From positions 44,279,621 to 44,343,620 of the forward strand of contig OZ038391.1 in the NCBI GenBank assembly GCA_964036045.1: 64,000 nt of DNA, in the 5' to 3' direction. The DNA is from Eutreptiella sp. 'Long Island Sound 2002' (Eukaryota > Euglenozoa > Euglenophyceae > Eutreptiales > Eutreptiaceae). Numbering within the stretch: the first letter of the stretch is position 1; every line of letters begins with the position of its first letter. The position numbers and the translations under genes are program-made. A model generated the notes under the pieces. The model was not told where the DNA came from. It saw only the letters and a program-made list of their open reading frames with translations, and did no database searches. This document shows, piece by piece, positions 36,446 through 46,492 of the stretch.

Positions 36446-37156
36446 TCATATGTCACATAGAAATGCTGCCCCAAAGGGGTCTTGTGGGTCTTGTGTAGAG
36501 GGAGGGAGGCAGGCATTGGGCTGCAGCCTTCTTCTTTTCGCAGCTGGTTTTGGTGCTGCTTCTGTAGCTGCATTTGTGATAGCATTTCGAGTGATCCGGT
36601 GTCCAAGTTTCCTTTCCGGTGCGCCCTTTAGTATTGGTTTTGGTTCCTTTGCTTGACTGGCAGCTTCAATGAAGGTCTCGGAAGTCACAAGACCCCCCAA
36701 GCGCAGTTCCATGGATTATTCTTGGTGGCCTGATTGATCTCTTTCGTTGCGCACTACACCCCGACATCACTTTTGGTGCTGCTGCTTCTGCTGACGGGGC
36801 TGTTGCACCCACTGGCAAGACTGGTAGGACTTCCATAGCTCTTGGAATTCGCAAGGCCTACAGGATTGGCAGGGCACTCTACAGTGGGGGGGGAGTTTCA
36901 ACCGGGCAGGGGGCAGGTGCTGCAAAAAATATGCTAGATCAAAAGGGCCGATGCCACAGGATTTGAAACCACTCAGTATGTTTTGGGGTGTCACTGCTTC
37001 CACAAAGGCTGTTGTCCACAACTCAACAAATGAGGCAGGGTTGGCTGCCTTGCCTTTGCACTCCGTCTGTCGCTCCCTCCCCAAATGCGTGAAAGCCCTT
37101 TTCAGGGCTCTGAAAACTGTTCGGTCCACTGGCTGTATGACATGAGTGGTAGGCAA
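36446..37156 (-). pseudogene. Relic of a pogo/CENP-B-type (DDE) transposase, C-terminal end
   Basis: The minus-strand frame 37,156-36,767 reads THVIQPVDRTVFRALKRAF at its start and NILSGFKSCGIGPFDLAYF further on. These are the hallmark blocks of the C-terminal end of DDE_1 transposases of the pogo/Tigger group (family consensus P..TH.LQPLD..VF..FK, then N...GF...GI.PF). A second frame, 36,712-36,446, continues with RITRNAI and AAKRRRLQP, consistent with the basic C-terminus after a frameshift. The N-terminal DNA-binding and most catalytic parts are absent: sequence stops at the palindromic repeat of 37,157. Not functional. Confidence 0.75.
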
Positions 37157-38081
37157 AATACGTCTTGCGGAACAGTAAGACTAACTTATTAAGTCTGGAA
37201 CAGTCCATATTGTTCCAGAAGATGCGAGCTCCAGCTCTACCAACCAAACCCAGCCCATACCAACCCACTATGTTATATTATGTTATCATATGTTGTGTTA
37301 TGTGTAACCATGTGAAAGAGACATGTATAATGTGTGTTGTTTCGACATATGTATCTGTCTTCATGTGATTGATTCAAAAAACCAGGAGCTGCAAGAACTC
37401 TAGCAGAATATTTTCTCACTACTTCTGTTTGTTCTGCAAAGTTGCAACCTGCTGACCGTGGGCATCGCTCTCCCATCATCCATGATCCATCCCACAGTGA
37501 GTGCATGCATTCCAGACAATTTTGTTTGGTGGTCATCTGTTGAATTTTTTAGCACGAAATATCGCTTTGCTGCAAGAAATCTACTTGGAGTTGGGAGCAC
37601 TACTGAATCACTGAATCAAGGCACTGATTGTTTTTCACGCCGAATTGTCCATTTTTCCATGTTTTAAAGTGCATTTTTTCTATGCTGAGCTGCGTTACAA
37701 ACCCCCCCCAACCTTCATTTTACGACAAATTATGCTCATCACAAATATTTCCGTGTTCGCTGATTCGTATTTCTCACGTGCCTTGCTGGCGAACAAGAAT
37801 TCTTTCAGAAGAAGTGCAACGAACAACAGCAGTGGGATAAGTGTTTGGTTGCGATGTAGACGAAATACGTTTTGCGGAACAGTAAGACTATTAAGTCTGA
37901 AACAGTCCATACTGTTTCATAAGACGCGAGACTTGTTCAAGAAGACGTGATACGTTTACCGGAACAGTAAGACAATTTGCTACACGTTGTGAAACAGTCT
38001 ATACTGTTTTAAAAGACGTAATATGTCTGTCGGAACAGTATGGCAAAATGTTAGACGCAACATATAGTTCCGCTAGACGCA
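37157..38081. repeat. Dispersed palindromic repeats next to the transposase relic
   Basis: Four related units: 37,157-37,228, 37,863-37,930, 37,941-38,018 and 38,019-38,081. Each has TACGT..GCGGAACAGTAAGAC or a variant followed by a palindrome of the form AACAGT-4 nt-ACTGTT (exact in unit 2 at 37,901-37,916) and an AAGACG-type end. The first abuts the truncated transposase, the other three form an array. They may be terminal or subterminal transposase-binding repeats, which is inference. The 630 bases between show no gene. Confidence 0.7.
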
Positions 38082-38420
38082 CCATTATGCTACATTATAT
38101 ATTACTTATATATTACTATTATATTATATGCTACCACATAATTGTTTTGTACATTTTCATTTTTTTACTTTTCGCCTTTCATTTCATAAGCAACTTTGTT
38201 GGGATTCCATTTCGGAAATATTACTTTGAAGTTTACAGGTTGTGCCCCCGTTCTTTACGATGCCCCAGTGCCATGCGTGAAAATAAGTGCTCAATACGTG
38301 CCCTATAGAAACCATGAACATCATTGTGCTCCTTTTGCCGCTCAGTCAACGTCTTCTGACCAATAAATGGCTATGCAACATGGAGGCGCCCCTTGTATGC
38401 ACCATCCATGGAGCCAATCT

Positions 38421-38785
38421 CATAATCCTCCGCTAGGGGTCACCATGATGCCCCTAGGAGCCCCTAGTATCTCAAAGTATGGGTCTCTACAACGGCCGTA
38501 ACCCCAACTTGAGGGGCCACACAACAAAGCGTGGATTCAGAGATCGTCCCGGTTTCCTCAATAGCACCGGAAGGTTGGAGCCCAAAAGCAAGCGGAAATG
38601 CTACATCACCCCTGCATTCTCGGGTATCCCCAAACAAAAACGGACAAAATCAGAAGTCAAAACCTCCTCTAGTGGTCACCACGATGCTCCTAGGGGCCCC
38701 TAATATCTCAAAATATGGGTCTGTACGGCCAGAAGCCCAAATACTTGCACTGCGCTTAACGCGCTCCCTTATTGCACCCCCTAAA
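38421..38785. repeat. Two partial R1 copies
   Basis: GGTCACCATGATGCCCCTAG..ATCTCAAAGTATGGGTCT at 38,438-38,490, and GGTCACCACGATGCTCCTAG..ATCTCAAAATATGGGTCT..CCCAAATACTTGCACTGCGC at 38,676-38,785. The same core is found at 17,420 and around element B. Confidence 0.75.
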
Positions 38786-39499
38786 AGGCCACTGGTGGGG
38801 CACGGGTCCAAAAAAATGCGTGGCGCGCGCCCAGGGCGCTAACGTTCCCCCTTTCACCGAGCGGGACCATGCTGCGACTGTTGGATCCCCTGCGGCTCGT
38901 TCTTCAGCATCTCCTGGCCTTATCCTATCACCCTGCTTTTTCCTGCTGACCATGAGGATGTCTGTTGTTTTGGTCAATTTCACGTGGGTCCATTTCCATT
39001 TGAGGCATTTCAGGAGAGAGAAAAACAAAAACTCAAGGAGTTTACAGAGGACAATGCACATGTGCCTTAAACTTTCTGTTACTGGCGTCAACAAGGGTTC
39101 AACCAAATATATTTTCGAGAACAAAAAGGCACTCAATTGGGACTGTGGCAGCAGGTTGGCTTGAACCCTTTGCATTCTAATGGCATGCCTAAAGGAATCC
39201 ACGACAAAACACAGCACCCAATTAAAAGCACAAATAAGGCTGCTGTCCGCTGTGCTGCCACCTCCTGAGCTTCCACAGACAGTCGTTCAGGAAAGCCGAC
39301 AGCACACATTCGGAACAAATGACCAGATGATTACCAATGCGCGTCAAGCATGGCCAGAGACCTGAAAAGCAGATCCCTGGATGTGCCCTAGCAAGCAATG
39401 TACAAAGTTACAAACAGCAAAACCTGTTAAAACATGTTGAATTCAATAAATGATCTGTCAATCTGTGCTTTAGAACCCTTGATTAGATTCGGGCCACGC

Positions 39500-39662
39500 G
39501 AGGCAGGCGACGGCAAAATGCGGCAGGGAGCGACAGGAAGGAGACAGGGTGGCGACAGGAAGACGACAGGGTGGCGACAGGAAGACAACAGGAAAGCGGC
39601 AGGAAAGCGGCAGGGAAGCGACAAGAAGCGACAGGGAGGCGATAGGAAGGCGACAGGGGAGG
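39500..39662. repeat. GGCGACAGG minisatellite, array 1
   Basis: Units of about 10-11 bases (GGCGACAGGAA and variants). Similar to the larger array at 40,326-40,925. Open frames across it (Arg/Gln/Gly repeats) are artefacts. Confidence 0.9.
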
Positions 39663-39904
39663 TGCGCCAAGCCGGACGAGGTAGAGGCGGAGGTCGAGGT
39701 GGTGGTGGTAGAGGTCAAGCTCAGCGTGGTGGTGGCCGGGGCAATGGTTGAAGACGGCCTGGGCAACATGCACAACAAGTGGTAGCGGAAGTTTATGTTC
39801 GCCGGTTCAATCGAATGGTGTCCAAGGTATTTATGCTAGTACGCAAAAGCCCAAAGCCAAATAAATGTATGTTTGATTCGTGTAGTACGTTGCTCTTTCA
39901 TCAT

Positions 39905-40060
39905 TGCACCTCAGGAGCACATTGCTATTGAGAACGCATTCTCCAACATCAAGAAGTTTGGCCTTTTTCATCGAGTTAAGAGCCGAGGTGGATCGTACGA
40001 AATAATGAGTTGACCTACTTCTTCTTGGCGGCGTGTGTACTACATAATTCTGAGATTCAG
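39905..40060 (+). pseudogene. Possible relic of a Harbinger-type (DDE_4) transposase end
   Basis: One frame reads EHIAIENAFSNIKKFGLF, then after a one-base frame change ELTYFFLAACVLHN. This resembles the C-terminal part of DDE_4 transposases (VE..F..IK... then LHN). Short and interrupted, so tentative. Confidence 0.35.
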
Positions 40061-40325
40061 TTTGATTTGCAAAAGGGTTGCGACCCTACAGCTCAGCGGC
40101 CATGCAAATGTGCATAGTAGATCACCAAGAGTGTTAGGAATTAAGGATTGTCAAACAATGCAAATGATTGAACCATTGATCTACGATTTGCATCATTGCT
40201 TTGCACACCTTTGGGGAGGTTTGCTAAGGCGAGATCTGACAATTTGGCATGAACAAAGAACATTTTTAGTACTATCGAACTGCCTGTTTGGTGTGTCTGT
40301 GGCTTTCCATCGATAGGGTACCACA

Positions 40326-40925
40326 TTGGGCGACAGGGAGGCGACAGGGAGGCGACAGGAAGGCGTTAGGCAAGCGACAGGCAAGCGACAGGCAAGCGAC
40401 AGGAGAGCGACAGGTTACCACGTTGGGCGACAGGGAGGCGACAGGGAGGCGGCAGGAAGACGACAGGCAAGCGACAGGCAAGCGACAGACAAGCGACAGG
40501 AGAGCGACAGGTTACCACGTTGGGCGATAGGGAGGCGACAGGGAGGCGACTGGCAGGCGACAGGGAGGCGGCAGGAAGACGACAGGCAAGCGACAGGAGG
40601 GCGACAGGGAGGTAACAGGAAATAGCGACAGGAGAGCGACGGGAGGGAACGACAGGAGAGGGACAGGAGAGCGACAGGAAGGCGGCGGGCAAAAAGTAGC
40701 ATGGCGACAGGAAACGATAGGAAGCGACAGGAAGCGACAGGATAGAGACAGGAGGGCGGCTGGAAAGCGACAGGGAAGCGACAGGGGAGCGACAGGGGAA
40801 CGACAGGACAGCGACAGGGAAGCGACAGGCAAGCAACAGGGGAGCGACAGGGGGCTGAAAGTGCCAAAACAGCGACAGGGAGGCGACAGGGAGGCGACAG
40901 GATGGCGACAGGAGGGCGAGGTGAC
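40326..40925. repeat. GGCGACAGG minisatellite, array 2, with higher-order repeat
   Basis: About 600 bases of GGCGACAGGAG-type units. A unique tag TACCAC(A/G)TTGGGCGA recurs at about 40,318, 40,415 and 40,513, a higher-order period of about 97 bases. Its unit matches array 1, 660 bases upstream. Confidence 0.9.
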
Positions 40926-41380
40926 CCGAATCTAGTGTAAAAAAAACACAGTCCAGGGTAGGCAAAAACAGCACCGCACCCTGGACAGTTTGGGCACCTG
41001 GGCAACATGAGCACTGAACACAAACACTCAGACTCAACCATGGCCGGGACTGATCAACAGAAACCTCCATCAACAGACAATGACAAGGGGGCGTGGGGAA
41101 GGTGGACCATGCATACATTGCAGCCCCTCTTTGGGACCCAAAGAGGCTAGGTACCCCGCCCTCTGGAATGGCCCCATGAAAGGGACCCAAACGCCTCTTC
41201 TGCAGTCCACAACGCGTGCAGTTCATGGGGTGTGCTTCATGAAGGATGCGCCACACACCACTCCTGGTCAGGTGCTGGGAATTCATTTGCTTCAGAATTT
41301 CTAAAAATTGCTATCAAACATCTTTACCACTGAAGTACCAGTGACGCCGTGTCACTAAGAGTCACTAAGGGGGAATCCTT

Positions 41381-41409
41381 GCACTGCGCGCGCACCGCGC
41401 GCGCAGTGC
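41381..41409. repeat. GC-rich perfect inverted repeat
   Basis: Arms GCACTGCGCGCGC and GCGCGCGCAGTGC, 13 bases each, around a 3-base centre. Related CG motifs are at 25,842, 26,291 and 55,191. Confidence 0.8.
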
Positions 41410-41779
41410 GCGCTACCTTTAGACTATGTTCCCCCAGAAGAGCCCCTAGGCACGCCCCTTGCAAACGCCCTTAGAATTAGGTGACCCAAACTGCCCCAGC
41501 TCAAGAAAATTGCAAACTCCCTTCCCTTCACACAACACACATCATCCACATCTGGAACAGCCATCAACAGCGTATTGGTTGCCCCCCTCAACATCCTCTA
41601 ATGTAGAGGGGGAGTCGGCCGGGGGTACCTCCTTTCGTATGTGCATCGAAACCTTTGTCGACAGAATACGACGACCGTTGCGGCGACAGCCCCGCCGAGG
41701 CAATTTCCGCTACGACATTATTCGGAGTTGAACTACTCACCCTCTGGCGGGTCTTTCGCTTCACCAGCCACATCAACCC

Positions 41780-41924
41780 TCGTAAGTTGATGCGACCAGC
41801 CGGACGCAAAATTTGATGGCGAATTCAAATGCGACTTGGCTTGGAATCACAGGCATAGCACGATTCAAAGAGATGGGTAGTATCCTGCACAAAGACATGG
41901 TCCAAATAGCCCTTGCAAATAGAG
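41780..41924 (-). repeat. Old LTR-like fragment, minus orientation
   Basis: On the plus strand GGCTTGGAATCACAGG..AGTATCCTGCAC..ATAGCCCTT parallels the reverse complement of the element B and relic D LTRs (AGTATCCTGCAAACAG..ATAGCC). Strongly diverged; borders approximate. Confidence 0.45.
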
Positions 41925-42023
41925 ATAAAGTGTGAAAAAGAGTGGAAATTGGTGAAATTGGGTGAAATTCCAAAAATGCTAGGTCCCCAATGTGGAAAAA
42001 GCATCAAAACCTACGCAACAGGG
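41925..42023. repeat. R1 copy, left half, interrupted by element B
   Basis: Ends with the target duplication AGGG (42,020-42,023). The right half resumes at 55,121 with AGGG. The joined order matches 17,420-17,620. Confidence 0.8.
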
Positions 42024-42367
42024 TGAAGCAGGTCACAACCCTACCCTGGCATTTTACCCCTAAGGGAGCATTATTTGGCCCTATATATGGGATATATGTG
42101 GGATAGGGTATATCATATTCCATTTCCTTGTTAGGAACATAGGATGTGGGATAGATAAGGCAATCTTGGATGTTTAGTAGTTATATCAATTAGTGGATGA
42201 TACGGTGGATTTCTCATATGTGCATATCAGGTATTTCATTGGCTATGTGTACCATATCTGTTTGCAGGATACTATTCAGTCAACACTATCGTTATGTCTT
42301 CGGTGCCAAGCAATGTTGCTGCCCATGCCACTGCGACCTCTGCTCCTGACCACCCGGTCTGGTTTCA
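42024..42367 (+). repeat. 5' LTR of element B
   Basis: 344 bp, TGAAGC...GTTTCA. A TATA-like CTATATATGG lies near 42,080-42,090. The gag ATG is inside it at 42,294, so transcription must start upstream of that point. Confidence 0.97.
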
Positions 42368-45300
42368 TGGTAGCAGAGGCGAAAGTTTTTCGTCTCTGTT
42401 TGGCGTTTGGCATCGCGGAAAGCGATCGGTCCAAGACACCGTGGACCAAATTCAAATCAAAATCTCTTCCCCGGGAGGGATAGCTGAGGGTGTCCAGGTC
42501 CCCACTCTCAGGACCTCCTCGGCCCTGACCCCATCGACCGGGCAGGGGCCGCAAAAACGGGCCAAGCCCCAAGTGGCTACGAATCCTAAGTTTCCGAAAT
42601 CCCCGAATGTTCCCATCGGGGCCCCCCATCCTCGAAATCCAGCTGGTGTACCTGGGATGGTTGGGGGGGAAATAGACGGCCACCCTCAGGGAGCGATAAG
42701 AGGACCACAATCGCCTATTATGGGCTCGGGAACCGTTACTAGCGCCGAGAATCGGGCGGTAATCGACCAATCTACTGGGGTGATCGAGCGTACGAACGCT
42801 GCGCCCTCACGCGCTGCCGACTGGGGTACGATGGCTTCGCCAATGGGGCCTATCGTGGTCGACTCTGGCACTCCTCCGTCGCTAGGGGGGTTGCCAGAGC
42901 CTCAGGTCAGAAAAAACCTGTTTGCGGCAGGGCCCACCAGCCCCATTGTTGACCAACTCGACGCTGAAAACCGTCGAGTCCTCGCGCTCACGCCTGATCC
43001 CCATGGCCATCTGGGTCCGGCTCGAGAGGCCGTGGCCCTCATCCAGCAAGCCCTGTCGGGGACTAGGCAGAACCCCACTGTGGTGGAATCGTCGCCCACT
43101 CCAATGAGTGGATCGCGGCGGTTTCCCTCCCTGGTGGAGGAATCTCCTGCCTTGGGAGCGTATCCCAATCCCCCGAGCGGATCCAGGCTAAATTCTACGA
43201 TCATCGAGGAATCCCCCACGCAAATCGAGGAGGATGAGTGTGACCAGTGGTTCCCCCTGGCGGTGGAGCAGTGGAACGACCATGATGAGGAGGAGATTGG
43301 AGTGTTGGAACGTCATGAACTCCATCATTCCCCTATTTCCGTTGCCTCGTCGCCTGCACCTCCTGAACCTATGTCAGGGACCAGGGATCGCCCCATGCTT
43401 GTGGAAGAATCCCCGGCCCCCCACTACATCACGGTGGAGGACTCTCCGGCCCCTCAGTTCATTGCTGTGGAAGAGTCCCCGGTGCCTATGAGCGGCGTCA
43501 AAAACCGCCCGTGTCTTGTCGTGGAATCTCCGGAGCCTACGGAGGACCGGGCCGGTACTACATCTCCAGTGCCTATGAGTGGCACGAAAGATCGTCCATC
43601 CCTAGTGGATGATTCTCCGGCAATGCCGAAGGTCAACAATCTGTGCTGGGGGGGAGGGAATCAGGTGGAGGGAGGTTCAGCAACCCTCCCAATAAATTTG
43701 GTCTCTCCCCCCACAAATACATCTCCTACGGAGGAGCCCCAACTGCCCAATTGGGGGGGGGATCCAGAGGTTGCAACGGGATCGGAGCCTGTTTTTGCTT
43801 CCCATCCGAGAACTCGATCACCTATGGTGGTTCATGAGTCACCACAGTATACTGTGGTGGACGATTCCCCACCCCCACCGCCGCGACCGAATACTGTTGG
43901 TCATGTTCCCCCTCCGCCGTCCCCCCGCCACCGCCAGGTGGCTTACATCGAGCACGTGCAAGGAACCCCGCACCTGGCTCGGCCATCTAGTGGTGGGGGT
44001 TCGGGGGGGGGGGCATCCCTCTAGTGGGGGGGCGCCAGCGCCTGTTGCTGCGCGCCCCACACCCCCGTCTCGCCCTGCGGGGGGGCCCTCTGGTCCCTCC
44101 GTGGCAGGGGGGGCTGCTGGGGGGGGGCGATGGTGGGTCATCTCCTCCTCGTGGAGGGGGGGGTCCATCCTTTCGACATTCTGGGGGCCCCATTCCTACA
44201 CGGGGGGAGGAAGACCTACAGCACACCTGTGGCTGTCCCCGGTGTGTGGTGCACTACGAAACGTGCATCCAATCTCTGATGGCACAGGTGAAGGACCTGC
44301 GAACTCAGAATCTGGAGTTGCAGCGATCCCAGCAGGAACTTTCTCAGGCAGTACCCTCTACCATGGGCATCAGTCAGTCCTACGGGGACCCGATGACCCA
44401 AATCTTGTCTACATTGGCTAAATTTGACGCGGCGGTTCAGGGCTACCGCCGGGATTCTAAGGTGGTGGAGGCTAGCGCCGCAGATCATCTTAAGATGTCC
44501 AACGGCAACACGGCTAAGTGCTTTAGTGCAGTGGAGTCGCTCGCTACACGTTACGCCGCCGTTGCATCTAGGATCGATGCGTGGGACCACTGGTACTCCA
44601 CGCCTGCGGAACCCGTTACGGTGGTCCTACCCCCGCCATAGGCGCCTCCGCCCGTTCCTGATCCTAAACCGGCGGCGCCTACGGCGCCCATGGGCGCGCC
44701 ATCCGGTTCATCCGGTGGTGGGTGTGTCCTTCCTTTCTCCGTCCACCCATCCCACGATTGCATCTACCATCCGAACGCTTGTCCGGATTCGGGGTGGCCG
44801 AGGGGGGGGGAAGAACACCCCGAACAACCCCACCCCCAAGAACCTACATCGTGGAGGGGAATCGCCGAAAAGCAGAAGGAACGTGCTGTTCCCGAGTGGA
44901 GGGCGACACCTAAGGGCGAAGAACACCCCACGGAGCCTACGGCCCCGTGGGCCAATGAAGAGGAGAACACCTCTTCGTTGGGGAACATTAATCCCCTCAC
45001 GAAAAATGTTTTCACTTCCCCTGGGAAACCTTCGTACACGCCCTCTCATCCTACGGATACGTGTACAGTCTCTCCAGTGAAGGTTGCACCAAGTGCAAGT
45101 GGAGGTGCACCCCCAACCATGGCTCCCCCTGCTTACCACCCGTACCAAATGCCTATGGTGCAAAATAGTTACACCAAAGCGGTGGAGGATAGTGATATGC
45201 CCAAACCGCAATTTAATGGGCAGCTAGAGTGCTACGACGAGTGGGTGGAGAAGCTTCAACAATGGTTGGGGGGGTGTGATCCCATGTATTGAAAGGCCAA

Positions 45301-46447
45301 CTAGGCAAAAATGATTTTGAGTACCTTGCCCCCATGGCTAAAAGCGATCATCAACGCCCGGGTTGCCGAGGCCACCCACCACACACGAACGGCCCCCACC
45401 CTCAAAGAGTTGTGGGACTTTTTGGAACAACGTTTTCACGAGTATGACCCCTCAAGGGCCGATGAAAGGTGGCGGGCCCTCACCCCCAGGATGGTTAAAG
45501 GGCAAGTGACCCTCATCGACCTTGAAGATTTCTATGCTCGTTGGCAACGTTTGTTTCCTTTGAGCAATGAGACTCGTCCCCACGTGATCCGGGGGCAGCT
45601 CCTAAGCAAACTCCCGTGGATCAAAGAGAAGGTCGTCAAGCAAGAGGCTAAGAATAGCCCAGACAGCTATGTGGTGGATTTCAGTGGCCTTGAGCCTTCG
45701 CCGGGTCGCGCCCCGTTCGAAAAAGAACTCAGGAAATATAGCGCTCAAGCTTGCACTACGGTTCCTGAGATTGTTTCCTATTCGGGGCCGGGGGTGATAG
45801 TTGACTGCAAAAACCCGGCTCTCCAGGAGTGGATCTTGAAACTCAACAACACACCTCACACACGCGGCTACACTATGAAAGTGGAGCAACGTAGGCCTCC
45901 TTTAAAGCCTGCGGAAATCTACGCCCTTGCCCATAAAAGCGTATCGGAGAGGGAAGCTCTCGAATGCCTCAATAAAGGAGACAAGACGACGGTGACGTAC
46001 ACTCATTGCCCTTCTCACAATAAAACCGCGGTGAATGCGGTTAATGCGGAGGCTACGGCGCACACTGACACCTCCGAACCCGCTGACACCTCCGTCAACG
46101 CCGTGGGTCACTCTAAACCTCCGGCGAAGAAACCCGTCGACCCCGGGGCTAAACCGCCACCTACCTTTTGGGTTCCGTGTTCCAAACATTGGAAAACACG
46201 TAAAGAAACGGAGATGGACATGTCTTGGATTGATTGGTGTGCCACCAATACCACCCTTTGGACGTGTAAGCCTAATTCTCCGTGCAATGACACTCATTGG
46301 AACATTGCGGGTAAGTCTAAAGGTGGTAAGCCTAAGGGTGGCGATAAGGGTGGCGGTGGTGATAAGGGTGGTGGTGGTTATAAGGGTGGCGGCGGCAAGG
46401 GTGATAAAGGAGGCAAGGGAGCGCCGAGCGGGCGCGGACGTTGGTAG
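42294..46447 (+). pseudogene. Element B gag (starts in the LTR; interrupted)
   Basis: The frame opens at ATG 42,294 inside the LTR; about 24 codons are LTR-encoded, then the PBS. Residues 250-470 carry a degenerate repeat of the type MSG-R-RP-LVEESP. The frame shifts at the G run near 44,005-44,018 and again near 44,105-44,130. Sense then continues through CGCPRCVVHYETC plus a coiled coil, with in-frame TAG at 44,639-44,641, TGA at 45,290-45,292 and TAG at 45,302-45,304. The Gag core follows (PQFNGQ, then PTLKELWDFLEQRF, LEDFYARWQRLF), then a Cys/His/Trp segment (WVPCSKHW..WIDWC..TC..PC..H) and a Lys/Gly-rich end, stopping at the UAG of 46,445-46,447. The three internal stops are each explained by one C-to-T or G-to-A change, which is inference. 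Confidence 0.85.
42368..42380 (+). promoter_or_regulatory. Primer-binding site of element B
   Basis: TGGTAGCAGAGGC starts at the base after the LTR CA and complements the 3' end of an initiator tRNA-Met ending CUCUGCUACCA. It lies inside the gag frame: TTT CAT GGT AGC AGA GGC gives FHGSRG. Confidence 0.9.
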
Positions 46448-46492
46448 GAGTGCCCAGAGGCGCCCCCTTCGAAAGAAGAAAACCTCGGGCAC
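46445..46492 (+). promoter_or_regulatory. gag-pol UAG junction with stem-loop (element B)
   Basis: UGG-UAG-GAG at 46,442-46,450; the pol frame is open from 46,448. GUGCCC-A-GAGG (46,450-46,460) pairs with CCUC-GGGCAC (46,483-46,492): ten base pairs with one bulged A, starting two bases after the stop. Inside is CUUC-GAAA-GAAG (46,467-46,478), a four-pair hairpin with a GNRA-type tetraloop. Proposed readthrough signal. Confidence 0.65.

Noticed and set aside
40366-41286. 306-codon minus-strand frame over the minisatellite
   Set aside because: Translation of a 10-11-base tandem repeat; no biological signal.
46445-46447. UAG as a reassigned sense codon (Gln) in this organism
   Set aside because: The long intact frames of A, B and C contain no other in-frame UAG, except the clearly decayed element B gag, and other frames end at UAG normally.
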